The notes: a model not told the origin generated them from the letters alone. Shown: positions 1 through 18,720, counted from the first letter of the stretch. The stretch is 64,000 nt of DNA from Seriola aureovittata (GCF_021018895.1 NC_079369.1:4742694-4806693), one strand, 5' to 3'. Translations and numbers: made by a program.

Positions 1-945
1 GCAATAAGAATTGAACACCGAGATACGCAACACCATGAGATGGAGCTTTAAGTATTCAGGTTGTAGGAAACCAAGCAAACATACATAAGACGTGTGTGTT
101 CTGTAATGTAATTCTAGGGAAAAGAAGAGGGATGTTGCTGCACACTGTCACCTGGTTGTGTTTTTTTAGGCCACATGTGGCTGACAGGAGGATAAAAGCA
201 GCTGTGCAGCATTTTCTGACAAGCCTCTTATCTGTCCTTCAAAGATGTTAAAAATATCCATTTCACAATCAGCATCATCCAAACTCCATCTGCCCTGGGA
301 CCGCATTATTATTCATTATTTTTATTTTTACCAGACTCCCTGGAAAGCAATCATGTGAGTAAGCCAAAAAATAGCTGATAGCTTAATAAAACACATCTCG
401 GTATCCAAATTTTATTTTTCTGGATTTGTGTGCTCCAGCCCGCTATAATCCAGACAAAAAATGTAGGACATTTTAGCATTGAACTCCTCGCTAACCTAGA
501 TTTAAGTGACGAGACGTATCATAACATAACATAATCTGTAATATTATCAATGATTGTGTCTAAGGTAGATAAATCTGTCGACCTTGAGCACTTAGCAAAT
601 CTCAAACTGTAAAAACGTGCTCTCTGTTTTTGTGTTCCTGAGGTCAGATTTAGTTAAAAACCAGGGAGGAATATCCTTCACAAGGACACAGGTGACAACT
701 TGAAATTCTTTGCATTGATAATCAGATCATGTCTCAGAGCCTTGTCCTTGACAAAATGGGAGAAAAAACTTTGCTGCCCCCCGCTGGTGTTAAATATTAA
801 TTCATGATTTACTTTCCCCACAGCTCCTCTCATAAATATTTTTATGATGATGTGACCAAGAGGTATTAATTAATTGGGATGTTGTGGTAAAAACATTTGT
901 GGTCACATTGTTGGTTTATGGCTCTGTCTGTTTCACCAATCACAG
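1..945 (+). other. btbd8: btbd8 intron (partial)
   Basis: AT-rich sequence upstream of the first btbd8 exon I can place. It ends in an acceptor (cacag at 941-945). I see no convincing coding exon, repeat or RNA gene here. The exons for the N-terminal BTB-domain part of the protein must lie before position 1. Confidence 0.5.
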
Positions 946-6042
<5,097 letters not shown>

Positions 6043-6480
6043 CTGCACAGAGGAGAGCCTGCTGGACAGTTGACACCCTCCTTTTTGAACTTTGAACATA
6101 TTCACATAAACTTTGTCTTAATTTATTATAATTTATAATCATATTCTGTCTCTCTTTTCATGACGCGTCCTTTTTTCTAGACTCTGCAGAAGTCTGGATT
6201 TTGCAGCAGCTTATTGGCGTTCCTCATCATGCTCTCAGTGGACTGTTTCTTAACACGAACGGGCTGTTATGCATGCTGATATTTTTGTATGTTTGACTGT
6301 TTAATTGGTGTTGCTTCCAAAACCCTAGAAAAGAATGAGAGTAAAACAAAAGACCATGTCTTTCTCATGACAGTCTTCTGATAAAATGGTTGACTGAAGT
6401 TTCTTAAAGAAAAATAATATTGGCCTAATAGCTTGCATTTAGTGTCATATTGAAAATAAAGATTTGTGTTTCTGAAAAAA
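6043..6480 (+). other. btbd8: btbd8 3' UTR with polyadenylation signal
   Basis: The sequence after the btbd8 stop contains an AATAAA hexamer at 6455-6460, followed about 15 bases later by a short A-run, a normal layout for cleavage near 6475-6480. Confidence 0.6.
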
Positions 6481-6995
6481 GAATTGTTCCTCTCTGTCCT
6501 CTAACAGATGGATTTTTTTTTTACTTTCGTTTACTCAGCAGGAAAAGCACAGGTGTAATTAATAAATCTTGATTGAAAATGTGTTCACTCATTTGAGTGG
6601 AGCCTTGATTAATGTTAATGCCAACATCTGTCCTGTTAAGTCAAAATGTCTGCCGTTTGTCTCATCAAAAAAACAAAAAAAACACCAACAGCTGCTGTTA
6701 ATTAGCGATGACACACATCTGTGCAAAAATGTAAGTTGCATTTCAGACCTTTACCACTGATTTTGATATGTTTTTGTCAAAAAAAACAAAAAAACATTTA
6801 ATGTTAGAAGAACCGCAGCGACCTCTCGTGGCTGTCTTGTAACATGACATAACTGTGGCTGGTGCTGTGCTGTGCTCAGGACACAGGGAGCGTCTGTCTC
6901 GTGGGAGTCTACCGCGAGGACATCAACGGTCAAACGAACCCCGTCGGTTCGGTTCGAACTGCGCCACATATTTATCTTTCATCGACCAGTCGGCA
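6481..6995 (+). promoter_or_regulatory. btbd8-c1orf146 intergenic spacer and c1orf146 5' flank
   Basis: About 0.5 kb lies between the presumed btbd8 cleavage site and the c1orf146 start codon. The stretch from about 6850 to 6990 is GC-richer with several CpGs (for example near 6920-6960), which would suit a small TATA-less promoter and 5' UTR. No TATA box or defined factor site was identified, so the promoter role is inferred from position only. Confidence 0.3.
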
Positions 6996-8477
6996 ATGGC
7001 AACAAACAAGGAAACGACTCCTGCTTGGAAAACAACGGTTATAGTCAGCACATCTCTCCAGGTCAGTGTTTAACTCTTGAACTGTCAAACCTTTTTAACA
7101 GTTCGGTTCCACATGGTGAAATAAATAGCCTAAATAATATGGGTTAGCTATATTAGCTATGATATGGGTTAGCTAGTTGTCTAGCTAACGCGTTACAACC
7201 AAGACAATACGGCAGTAGCAGCAGATAACCGTGCTTTACTTTTAACCTAATTTACAAGCTAAGTTAATTTAATTACCTGTATTTATTTATGTATTTATTT
7301 GTTTTCACCAGAAACATGACATTAACAGGATGCTCAGCACGCAACAGCACCGACTCAGATTCTCAGACAGTGTTGAGTCCGGAGCCTTTATCTTTCCTCT
7401 GTCAGGTAAAACTGCTGTTTGATAACCACATAAACTGAAACACCACATCCCTAGTTTCCAGTACACATGTTTTACATTTGTTATACCAATTAACCTACCT
7501 CTCATTCCTACTCGCTTTGTTAAGCTGCTATTGGATCCTTACCTGATCCTGAAAACACAGACCACAAATATTCTGTAAATAAATAATGTCATTCTGTGTT
7601 TTGTTCAATATAAGGCATTTATAACTTACTTGCTTATTTACCAGGAACTGCATTTCTGTTGGTTGACCCTCAAGACCTCCCAGAGCGTTTTGAGGAATCA
7701 GGACTCATGGAGAGGATAAAGAAGTTTGTGCAAGTACACCGCAACAGCTTCCTACTTCTATATGCGCCATTTATTGGAAAAAGGGAATTGGAAATTTTGT
7801 CAGGGATTCAGTGCAGGTAGATATATTCTTTTACAAATTCAGGGGGCGTTGCCCAATTGATTTGCTTGACTGACACTAATGTAATAAGGATTCTGGTATC
7901 ATCTGTCCAGTCGTATTTCAAATAACTGATGAAGTGTTTTTCTGTTTCAGGTTCTTGGGCAGCAATCTCAAGATTCTGCCTGTACGAAACAATTCTGAGA
8001 TAGTCAAAGGAATGTTGACGATTGCCAAGGTAAATATAAAGGCAGTACACAAAAGTAATTTGGTAATACTAAATAATAATTTCAAATCGCAACTCAAAAC
8101 ACATCTGTTTAAAACTGCCTTTTCCATCTGATGCCAATTGCTCTGTCACTTTTGTATTGTTTTTATTTTTATGTTTCATTTTTATTGTTGCTTCTTCTTA
8201 ATGTGTTTTTAATCTCAATTTGTGTAACTCTGTACGGTGTCCTTGAGTGCAAAGAAAGGCGCCTTTTAAATAAAATGTAGTATTATTATTATTATTATTA
8301 TTATTATTTTAATAAATTAGACATGCTGTTGTTCCCTTGTGAAGTAAGCCAAGTCTCATTTGTCTGCAGGCCACCAGTAAACCCCATGCAGTCACTATTC
8401 ACGACCGGATGTCTCTGGCTCAGGCTCACATCGTTGAAAGCAGTCCTGTGTGGGAGATGCTAAGAGACATACTATGA
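6996..8477 (+). CDS. c1orf146: SPO16 homologue (C1orf146), complete, five exons
   Basis: Exons 6996-7061, 7312-7405, 7645-7816, 7951-8029 and 8370-8477 join through GT-AG introns to a 172-aa protein, close to the human length of about 180. It starts MATNKETTPAWKTTVIVSTS and ends SSPVWEMLRDIL. The start is the first ATG after the upstream gene and leads directly into the conserved TTVIVSTSLQ segment. SPO16 is a ZMM-group meiotic protein that pairs with SHOC1 in an XPF-ERCC1-like complex that binds branched recombination intermediates and promotes crossovers. I see no nuclease motif, as expected for the non-catalytic partner. The gene is tandem to btbd8 and convergent with glmn. Intron 4 contains an L2-like LINE tail. 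The assignment rests on remembered similarity, exon structure and synteny. Confidence 0.85.
8075..8310 (+). mobile_element. L2-like LINE 3' end in c1orf146 intron 4
   Basis: An in-frame tail reading FKSQLKTHLFKTAFSI then stop (8081-8131) matches the usual C-terminus of L2-type reverse transcriptase ORFs. It is followed by a typical fish LINE 3' UTR with the motif ggcgccttttaaataaaatg and an (ATT)n tail at about 8279-8308. This is a 5'-truncated dead copy. Confidence 0.65.
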
Positions 8478-8767
8478 AGTTCAGCAGGTGATCCAGCATG
8501 TTCTCTCAATCCCTTGTGTAGTTTTATTTGATGCTAACCAGTACAAGTTTTATTTGGTAACCATATAAATACAAGGTACAAGTGTTTCAGCACAGTTTGT
8601 TCTGTTTTTACATTTCTTACAATAACTTTGGCATAGAAATGTTCACATTCAATTGAATGCATTTAAAAAAAAAAAAAAATGTTTTATCGATCATAAAATA
8701 AAATAGAGTTTAGAAAAATAACCCAGTGGTCGGAAGTGACACTTGAGCATGAGCGTTCTCGGTTAAG
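8478..8767. other. Convergent 3' UTRs of c1orf146 (+) and glmn (-)
   Basis: Only 290 bp separate the two stop codons. A plus-strand AATAAA is at 8697-8702 for c1orf146. Minus-strand AATAAA hexamers, read as tttatt on plus, are at 8549-8554 and 8523-8528 for glmn. If these are used, the mature transcripts overlap antisense by about 150 to 200 bases. An A-run is at about 8664-8679. Confidence 0.5.
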
Positions 8768-11700
8768 TTATTGGATCTTCAGCTTTTCCTCTGTGATCTC
8801 CTCGATCCGGACTATAAGACTCTCCATCAGGTCAAATGTCACCAAAGCACTCTGCAACACCTGAGACACATGAGAGCAGTCAGCTTGTCTGCAGACGCAA
8901 AAACCAAAATGATAACTGATAGGAAAGAGAGTTTCTATACCTGGTGCTGGACTTCTGGAGACATATCAGACACGTTTTCATGTTTCACTGTTAAGCTTTT
9001 GACTAATTTGGTGGATCTGGCAGCATCTCTGGCTTCTGGGGGAGGACAACAGAGATGGTTCATGGTATGAAAACTGTGATACTATTGTTCCATTAGATAT
9101 TTGTGCAAGGGTATTTCATTGTCATTTTGTCAGTTTGATTAGCAGAAAAACCTTTTGCTTTTAGCTTTTGATCCTCCCTCAGCGCATTCAGTTCAGCGGA
9201 ATAATACGGTCTTGATATGCTGATACACACACGCAGCATTTTTAGGTATTCGTCTTTCATCCTGCCCAGCTCTTCCCACACATCCGTCTGAGGGAAAGAG
9301 GAGTATATCGTCAGCTTTCTGCATTAACCAGGCTGGCTGGCGGAAGAGCAGTGAAAGTGTTAAATGAGACTGACTTACATTACTCCACGGTTCTTTGTCT
9401 CTGATAAGTAGATAGCGCACAAGATTCAGACTCTCCATTATCCTTGATAAACAAAGACAGGGCATTGCTTAATGGCTGAGTCTGGATAAAGTGTCCCAGT
9501 TCTCACATTTACAGACTTTGTCTTTGGATCTCTGCAGGAAAGCCACATTTTGAGAAAGTTGAGATTGGTTTGAGCAGAGGTCTGTGACTTAATTAGATCT
9601 GAACTTAATTATGTCACAGAAATTTTTTACATTTAAATGCAGCCTTGATTTTGATTGTAGCTACAGTTTTCCAGGTTGCATCTCATGTATATATGTGGTT
9701 TGTGATTTGTCCAAATACAAGCCCCTTTGTGTGGGATTTGAAAGATTTGTAACTTTTACGATAAACAGACCATCACTAAGGGATTTCTTCCACACTGCAT
9801 CGCCTCCTCTCTAAAATTGTGGTGTGTATGTTTTGGAATGTAGAAGTTACTACAGTTAGTAGAAGTTACTGGATTATGCATAATGTAGGCTCATAAATTA
9901 CAAAATGAGCAATGTCAGTATGTTAAACTCTTGTTTATGTCAGTCACCTGTCCATACTGTTGAGCAGATCTGTCTCAGCACCTTGAGGCAAACTCAGCAC
10001 CAGTCTCAGCAATGAGAGAAAGTCCTCTCCCAGGAACCATTTATTGGCATTGCCAGGCTAGAGAAGATTAGATTAAACACCCTCAGATAACATCATCAGA
10101 TTAAACAGTGATTAAGGCATCAACACTGAGGTTAAACACAAGGATCAGATCCTCTAATTTCTTATCAAAAATAGTAATGTGAATCTAGAAAGCCCACATC
10201 TCTCACCTTCATGGAAAATTCCACTTGATTCTTGATGTTCTTTACTATATAACTCTCCACTCCTGCATGGTTGCTGACTTTTAACATGCACCTACAAATG
10301 AAAACATTGTTGTTGATAAAGTTCAGAGTATTATTGGGAGGAATACAGTAGCAGTAGGTTAAAGCAGGAACAAATTCAGTATAAAGACTCACTGAGCACA
10401 TTATTAGGAACACCACACTTATACTGAGTAGGGTCTCCCTTTGCTCTCAAAACGGCCTCAGTTCTTCGTGGCCTCTGAAGAACGCATGTTCATGAAACTA
10501 GTCTGACGACTTTTGCTTTGTGACATGGAACATTATCATGCTGGAAGTAGCCATTACAAGATGTGTAAGCTGTGGTCATAAAGGGAAGCACATGGTCAGT
10601 AACAATCAAATCATGATTGATTGGCATTAAGGGGTCAAGAAAACATTCCCCACACCATTAAACCACCACCACCAGCCTGGAGTGTTGACACAAGGCAGGT
10701 TTGGCCCATGGATTCATGCCGTTGATGCCAGATTCTGTCCCTACCATCTCTGTGCCGCGGCAGAAATCCAGATCCGTTGGATCAGGCTTTGTTTTTCCAG
10801 TCTTCAGCTGTCCAGTTTTGCTGAGCCTGTGTCCACTGCAGCCTCAGATTTCTGTTCTTGGTGACAGGAGGGCACGTGGTCTCCTGCTGTTGTAGCCTAT
10901 CGGCCTCAAGCTTCAACATATTTTTCATTCTGAGAAGCTTTTCTGCTCACCACAGTTGTAAAGAGTGATTATCTGAGTTACCGTGGACTTTCTGTCTGCT
11001 CCCACCATTCTGGTCATTCTCCTCTGACCTCAGTCTGCATGATTTTATTAATTCCACTGCTGCTACGTGATTGGCTGATTGTAAAAGTGTTCTTGATAAA
11101 GTGCTCACGTGAGTTTAATAGGCGCTATAAATGATATGCAAAATGTGCATTGTATTTACATTAACTAGTCCACAGAAACCCTGAAACGTAACAAGTTCAC
11201 GAAGGCGCGCTTGAATTTGAGTAATATTTTCTTTTTTCCTGTGATGTCATTTCTCACCTGAAAAACTTGTGCTTTGCCTCAGCATCTAATTTATTGATAA
11301 AGAGCTGGAAAACCTGCAGTCCTGATTCTCTCTGGGGAAGCAGTGATCACAAAAGAAAATTTCAATTCAACAAACGTATATGTTTTAACAGTATCACAGA
11401 TGTAGAATACATTCCACTCATCAAGGATAAATTATATGCTCACCAAATGTTGCATTGGGCAGTCAGTCAGTACTTGCCGCAGTTTCTGTGAATGACAGGA
11501 CAACGATCAGTCACTGATTGGTCAAAAGTATTCATATAATTCTCGTGACTGTTATGGTATGCAACAAACTGGTCACATTTTTTTATGTGACAGTCAAAGT
11601 CTTAATTCAGCTTTTAAATTTGTAAAAATGAGGCAGATGTCACGCTTGTCTCACCTGTGGTACACTATAAAAGCTCTTCAGCTCCAGTAGACTCACAGGA

Positions 11701-14700
11701 AGGCTGTTGTCCTGCACGCTCTCCAAGCTCTTTCCATACAGTGCCTGATTGGTAATACACAATTATTCCCAAGAAAAATGGCCTTAGTTTTCAACGATCA
11801 AGCTTGATCTAATCTCACCTTTTAGAAAGAAAAACTGTATATGAATGTGCCCTTACCAGTCCTTTCAGCAAGTGCGATTCCTTTTTGCTGTTAAAGAAGC
11901 AAGATGACAGATAATTATAAGAAACTGATCATTTTAAAACAAGAACCATATTCACTTCATGTTGTGCTAACAGCATACCTACTGAGAAGTTCATTGATGT
12001 ATTCCATGTTGCACTGAAGAACAAATACAGGACTGGAACAGCAGGAAAAAGTGCAGTTTAAACCATTTGTACAGCACAGTTACAATCAAAACCATCACCT
12101 ATGTATGTCTTCTCATCACACCTGAACACTGCTGGAAAGCTGTCGATGGTGATGAGCTGGACAAACAGCAGATAGGCCAGACACGCTCTGGATTCCTTTG
12201 ACTGACTTTTGTCCATCACAGTGCTTTTCTTCAGAGAGCTGAAGAACAGCAGCTCCGACAGGGACACTTGGATTGCAGGTAGTGTGACCTGTACGATTGG
12301 ATAGTGAAATTGATCTCTTAAAAAACAGAAAAAACTACTCCACTGTATTGCTGCTTCTTTAAAGATTTAAAAAAGAAGAAGAGAAGACCTTGCTCTTACC
12401 ATTATCTCTGTTGCAAAGAGCCAAAGCGATGATTTCCTGTTTCGGTTTAGTTCAGCCTCTAGCAAAGGCTCCCTCAAGCTCCTCATGCAGCTGCAAGGAA
12501 AAAATTGATCATTTGTCATTAATGCTTCACCTACAATGCTAATATTGTAAACTAATACTAAGCTGGTTGTTAGTGTTGAATATATATTGTCATCAACTGA
12601 AAGATAAAAGTAGAATAGAAAAACCTTTTTTTTTAGCTAGAGACACAGAATTTTGAGATCCTAATTTTGAGGATGTATAAATAGTATAAAGTATAAATAA
12701 ACTTAAAAATAATGTAGAATTATTCTAAAAATATATGTGTATATTCTACCAAAATGATACATCTTGAAAAGAAAAAATACAAAATAGATGAATAAAACGA
12801 AAAAATGAAAAAAACCTGTTGATCTCTCAAACACACAAACCGTTACCATTATCAACATCTGTTTAATCTGTCTTAAACCAAATAACCATATATATAAAAC
12901 GTACAACTTGAGAAGCTCAGTCCTCAGCTCCTCATCTTCAGCAGTGGTAACAGAGTTTCCGTCTTTCCCCTTCACTTCCTCCACGAAAGACTTTGTGAAT
13001 TCAGCCAGGGCGGTGCAGCAGCGACACAGACCGTACTCATCGGCCTCCTCCTGCTGCTTGGTGTAAGGAACAGGCAGCCGCAACAACTGCTTCTGCAGGG
13101 CAGTCAGAACCAAGCCCACACGAGCTGCCTTTCTACCCTCCATCCGAAGCAGCACTTCTCAACACACAAGGTGGTTGTTAGTTAACATTAATGTACAGCA
13201 GGGGGAGCCAAATACCATAACAACATAAATAGCATGCGTTATCGCCAGTAAAATGACCCTGACTAAAACCAAAAGTGCTACACATCTATAATTGTTTATA
13301 AAAATATTATTATTATTATTATTATTATTATGCATGTGTTATAATATGACATCATAATTCATCGCACAGAGAGCTGTGTCACCTGTTTTAAGATGTGGGA
13401 CGAGGGCTATGACGGTCTCAGAAATGGCAGCCGGATCAATGTCCTCAATTAGTTCAAGCAAACTATGCAGGAGTTCGTCTGGCCTGCAAGTCTAAAAGCA
13501 AAAACACACATTTGATGTAATGTATAGGAAGCACGCCTCATTATATAAATGAATTGTTTGCACCTACGCTGGTCAGATGTGTGATGGCAGCCTGGCATGG
13601 ATCGAGACTCATCCCTTTTTTAACTACTTCATTTACAAGAGGTGCCGTGAGAACACAACCCATAGACTTCACAATTCCCTAAGAGCAAGAGAAAGCAAAC
13701 ATACTTCATCAGTAACCAGAAAAACAGAGACCCTGTTGCCATAGATTCACTGCGCCCTTCCTTTACTTTGCATATGTAACTGCAGAAAAAGGTGCATGCA
13801 ACAGCAACTCCAGTTTCACACTTGCTTTACATCCGATACATACCATTGTGGCGTAAAGTGTGATTTCATGGACTGACGTTAAAAAGCATGATTATGGTAG
13901 AAATTGGTAGAAAAAAATTCTCCAATGCCATATTGAACTCTAAAAGTTTGTCAAATTCTAAGTACATCATGGACATGACTGCCATGTTTATTGGCTTTTG
14001 CAATAATGTTAATTGCAGAAATATGTTTTTGCCTGTCACCCTTCTGATGCACAAATGGCTGCCATTCTTTATCTTTTCAACAGAATTTAATAAATTGTAG
14101 GAATGCAGCCCCATTACTGTCAGTACTGACTATATCTCCCTCCATGTCTAAGTTTACTCTCTACGTCCATGTTGAAAGCCAGGGATTTCTCATTTGATAA
14201 TCAATCATCTTAAACCCCTCGGGACTGCCCCAGAAAGAGGAAGGAGTAAGATGCTTCTAAAAGTACACTACACAAAACTGCATGAAGCGTGGAGAGATAG
14301 GACAACCAAGGGCACTTAGAGGAATGCCGTATTGGAGAGGGTTAGCAGTGGAGCGAGAAATCTGACTGAATATCTGCTTGTTTCCTCCCCACACCTCCAG
14401 GTCAAGAGGCCAGCAGGCACAGAGTAGTGATGTGCATGTTAAATGTTTAGCATAGCTGGGTAGCTGCTGGTGCTCAGGAGGCTGCAGTGTGGCCTTGTAT
14501 GTGCTGTTAGTCCTGTATGACAGATTAACACTGTCGATCTACTGTCACTTCATATCTGTGAGGTGTTTCTACTGCTGAGCAGATGTTCCTCTGTTGTTTT
14601 GGTGCAGGAGGAGAAATACCTGGTTTTTCTCATCCTGAACGAATTTCAGTAGTTGCGCGTTATCACCCCGAGTGAGACATGCAGATCCCAAATTCTTGAA

Positions 14701-14895
14701 CTGCTGGTAGTCCTCTGGCTTCAGATCTTCTTCTGGAGTTTCTCTCTAAATACAAGATTGAGGGTTATCAAATTATGTTCATATTCTCTGTCTTATAAAC
14801 ACTGTAATTTAAAGACCCAGAAAGAGAAAATGTTATTGGAACATCTATCATTTTTATTACCAATCGGGAAGCAAGTGATTATTATTATGATTATG

Positions 14896-14967
<72 letters not shown>

Positions 14968-15276
14968 GGCAAAGCACCTGTTTATTATTGCCATATTTTC
15001 TTTTTTGTTTTGATAGGTCTCTGTAGTGAGAGAGGAGGAAGGCATGAGACACAGAGCAGGCCAGTTCTGGTTCACGTTAATGTCAGTCAGTCGAAGTAGG
15101 TATGTTATTTGAGTGATTTATTAAAAGCACCCGCCACACAGGGTCCTACCTCACTGAATCATCATGATAGAGGATCATGAGAATGATCAGCCTCAGCTAA
15201 ATTGTATTACAGTGAAAGCAAATTGTTGACTTACCCATCTCCGGATTGTTTCATTCACCTGATCCTCCTTCATCAT
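8768..15276 (-). CDS. glmn: Glomulin, complete, 18 coding exons
   Basis: In transcript order the exons are 15235-15276, 14620-14745, 13568-13678, 13383-13491, 12905-13157, 12400-12490, 12122-12288, 11979-12032, 11857-11887, 11655-11744, 11444-11485, 11258-11331, 10207-10291, 9948-10057, 9379-9442, 9152-9287, 8941-9035 and 8768-8860. They sum to 1773 nt, or 590 aa; human glomulin is 594. All boundaries are GT-AG and in phase. Recognisable blocks are LRLPVPYTKQQ, YGLCRCCTALAEFTKSFVEE, KSFYSVPQ, SNHAGVESYIVKNIKNQ and DRIMESLNLVRYLLIRDKE. Glomulin is an all-helical HEAT-like protein that binds the RBX1 RING domain and inhibits cullin-RING ligases; it also binds FKBPs. Human mutations cause glomuvenous malformations. 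The start is the first of two adjacent ATGs (15274-15276). A Tc1-like relic and ATT repeats (13305-13331, 14879-14965) sit in introns. Confidence 0.92.
10387..11115. mobile_element. Tc1/mariner-type transposon relic in glmn intron
   Basis: Imperfect terminal inverted repeats are visible: actcactgagcacattatta at the left end and, read from the right end inward, actcacgtgagcactttatc. TA dinucleotides lie near both ends. The interior carries phrases typical of a widespread teleost Tc1-like family, including ctctcaaaacggcctcagtt, caccaccaccagcctgg and cattctcctctgacctc. At about 730 bp it is internally deleted, and no intact transposase frame remains. Confidence 0.7.
14879..14965. repeat. (ATT)n microsatellite
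   Basis: About 29 copies of ATT with two early interruptions, located in the first coding intron of glmn. The poly-Ile and poly-Asn frames across it are artefacts. Confidence 0.95.
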
Positions 15277-17223
15277 CAGTGTCTCCTCAGTCCTCCCAGG
15301 CAATCCTATTATCAATATGTCTTTATTTTCAACACAACACAACAGATGCTGTGGCAGGTCTAATAACCGGTGTCAGCACCAGTATGAAAAATGTGAAGCT
15401 CTGCTGGTGTCTCGAGGGAGAAACAGAAAGAGAGAGACTCGGTCTGTAAGGAACCCCAACGTAAACCTCTTATCTCCCTTTGTGCTTGACATGTAATAGG
15501 ATTAAACCAGAGCACTTATGTGTGGTCACAGAAAATGTGGAACTGTCTGGAAGGATCCAGTCGTAATAACACTCCCAGTCCTGAACCCCTGTTGTAAATA
15601 GTGTTGTAGTCCATTGAATATGTCTCTGCTACCCACTCACACATCCGTTCACTGAAATACATGCCTAGTTTCCTGCACTGAAGGTGGTCATACAGTACTA
15701 AACAATGACTGTGACCAAAATACCAATTCATACATATTTTTATATTGAAAATAATATCATGTATTTAATTATTATTTTTTAATCGTCTATTGCAGCTGTA
15801 TTTCTTTTCATTTTATTGAGGTATTTAAATCAAATTGTATAGATGTATGTGAGTTCATCACAGTGATCATCATGTCTGCTTTTGTTATCATCGTCAGTGT
15901 GTGGTAAGGCAGTTACAATGTGCAGACAGATTTAAGAAGGGCTCTATTTCTGTTCCACTCACAGGAATAATACGTTAACTTTTACCAAAATAAAAACAGA
16001 CTTAATGTTTGCTGTGGACATTGTGCATCTAAAGCATCTTAAAGTCTCCAGTAGTTTATTTTTATACTCTGTAGGTATTAAGGGAAAGCAGCGACTGCCT
16101 GAAAGACATGAGGAACCTGTCAGCAGCAGGGACAGGGAGACTGGTCAGAATTGAAGGGAGGATGAAGGAAATACAGAGAGGTCCTTGAAGAAATGCTGCT
16201 CTGAGGTGCATAAGACCATAGAGGTGAATTTTTATTGCAAAGCTTTTGTTTTAGACTGCACAAGTGTACCCAATAGACTGGCCTTCTAAGTGTAAATGAT
16301 GAATCAATTGTATGAAAAGGTCAAGTAGTTTAACTTATTTGTAGTTATTGCACTAAACAAGTAAGTGCTATGTTCATTTGACATGCGCAGCACTGCTCTT
16401 AGCCTCATTGTGTTTTGACAGTATGAGACAAATAAATCTACCTGTGACATGTGCTGGGTGCTCCAGACTTTTCTGTGTAATTAGATGGAAAAGCCTGTTG
16501 TACAGTGAGGCACAAGGATTAAGAATGCCTTTCTATGATTGCTGATTGACAACGTATCGCTCCTCTGTGTAAACACAAAGGCTTCTCCCCTGTCCCCAGT
16601 GTCCACATGCGTGTGTAATATAATAGAAAAACAATCACTGATTTCCTGCTGCAGCCACACAGCTTCAGTAAAGGAGCAGCTCAAGTCCTGATTTTAGATG
16701 AATAGGGAGACAAGCGTGTTTGAACGGTTGGATTTAGCCAACATCTGCCGCTCAGGTTTGCTCTCTGTATTGCCGTGTGATGAAAGCCCTAGACAAAAGC
16801 CGCAAAGCAAATACAGTAAACAGACTGCTGCTCACTCCATGTTTGTCCCTGATTTTGTCATTCTTAATTGCTAGCTGATGACGTTTAGTTTCGCCAGTTG
16901 TCCTGGGGAGCAACAGACACAAAAGCAAACTAGAGACCATCTTGTGATGAGATCACAGCAGCCTTCAACATGTTGACCCATGAGTACTTGGTAGTTATTA
17001 CTACATAATTACACGGGTATGCAGAAGTTATTACTACTTTATAACATGAGCACACAGCAGTCATGGTTTGGACCACACTCATCGTCAAACTGCCTTCATT
17101 TTGATTGTCAGTTACACACCTTTGACGTTTCATGACTGTATGTTGTACAGTTGTGATGCTGTCATGGTGACAAAACATCTAACATATTAACACCTTTCAA
17201 AGTCCTCAAAACTGCCTCTGATG

Positions 17224-17224
<1 letters not shown>

Positions 17225-17292
<68 letters not shown>
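17225..17292. repeat. (CA)34 microsatellite
   Basis: Uninterrupted CA dinucleotide repeat of 68 bp in the glmn-gfi1 interval. Confidence 0.97.
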
Positions 17293-17296
<4 letters not shown>

Positions 17297-18720
17297 CTTA
17301 CAAGGTGAAAATAATACCACATGCTGTTGCTTCGTTTAGTCGTCTTTTACTTTCACTTGCCAGAGCCTACAGCAGACCGTCTAATACACCATAGAAAATG
17401 AATCTTTTGAGCAAACTCTGCAGCCTAAAATATTTTTTTTATTTTTTATTATTGGACTGCAATTGCTCCTGTTTTTATATTAATGGGTACAAAACAGTGA
17501 AAATGTATTTTGGTTGAAAATTGGTTCAGCTTTATACAAAAAAAAAAAAATCACTTGTCCATATTAGTAAAGGTGTAGAATCCAGATTTGCTTGATTTTT
17601 ATTAATTTATAACAAAGAATACAAATGTCCACATGAGTGAGTAAAAGCAGTGATCACTTTCCAACTCAGGAGGGCACTGTTTCTCTGGAGAGCCATGTCC
17701 ATTACTGTAGATTGGATTTGTCATTCAACACCTTATTGACACATATGGATGTAAAGGGGTTATTTATTTTAATTCATATTTTAATAATTATACAAGCACA
17801 AATGCCAAATGTATTTACTTCAAATCAAATATTTGTTTTTAACCTTGTTATAAATCAAAGTTAAGACGCATCTTATTATTGATTATTACTGTCAAAGATT
17901 CTTAATCTTCAACATCAGGACTGCGTGGCTGTGGTTTGATTGACAGAAACGATATAAAAGTATAGGCGTACATATGAAAAAATACCAAAATAAAAAACCC
18001 AAATGACACAACCACTGACATATAGTGTGGCCAATAATGTATATCGCTCCCTGTATCAGTGTGTCAGGAGATAAAATGTTCCAGTGTGAAATCTGACACA
18101 CAGTCTGCAGCTTCACTTTACACCTGTAATTTATCTTAGATCAACAAGTACATTTATTTGGAAGCCTTGACTGAAGTATCTGTTTCCATGAATCTTCAGG
18201 TCAGGTGAAGATACTGTGTGACAGCCCGTGCTGTCTAGGCATGTGGGGAGCGGTCGGCAGTGTTCAGAGCCATATCTCAGGTCACCGATATCACATATCC
18301 ATCTATATTTAATTTACCGGACTACTACAACACAACTGTGTAACAATGTGTGTAGAAGATGGACTTCTATCAGCTCCAGGACGCTGAAGGAAAGCAGATT
18401 AGGTTAGGATTGAGTTTTAGATTCATCAAGTTCCTTTGTGTTTCTGAGGATGTAGCTCAAGGTTTATGACATGTTGATATGTCCTGATGGAACACGATGT
18501 AAAGTAACATAAGTTTGCTCTTTAGTTGAAAGAAAAATCACGAGTTAAGCACAGTTGACTGTATCATTTCAGTCATAAAGCAGATGTTGCAGTATTTATG
18601 GAGCAGTCTAGTATACAAACAGGCAGCAATCCTATGAGAGCGAGATAAAGCCTCTCCACTTTCCCTTTCTATCCCATATTTCCTTTGTGACCTCTTAGAG
18701 AGCAAGAGGTTCTAAGTGAA

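Noticed and set aside
13383..13483. Acceptor giving a shorter glmn exon ending at 13483
   Set aside because: It breaks the phase with the upstream exon; the acceptor at 13491 restores THLTS|TCRPDELL, which matches the family.
14653..15099. 148-residue plus-strand frame
   Set aside because: Its core is poly-Ile from (ATT)n and it overlaps a glmn exon on the opposite strand.
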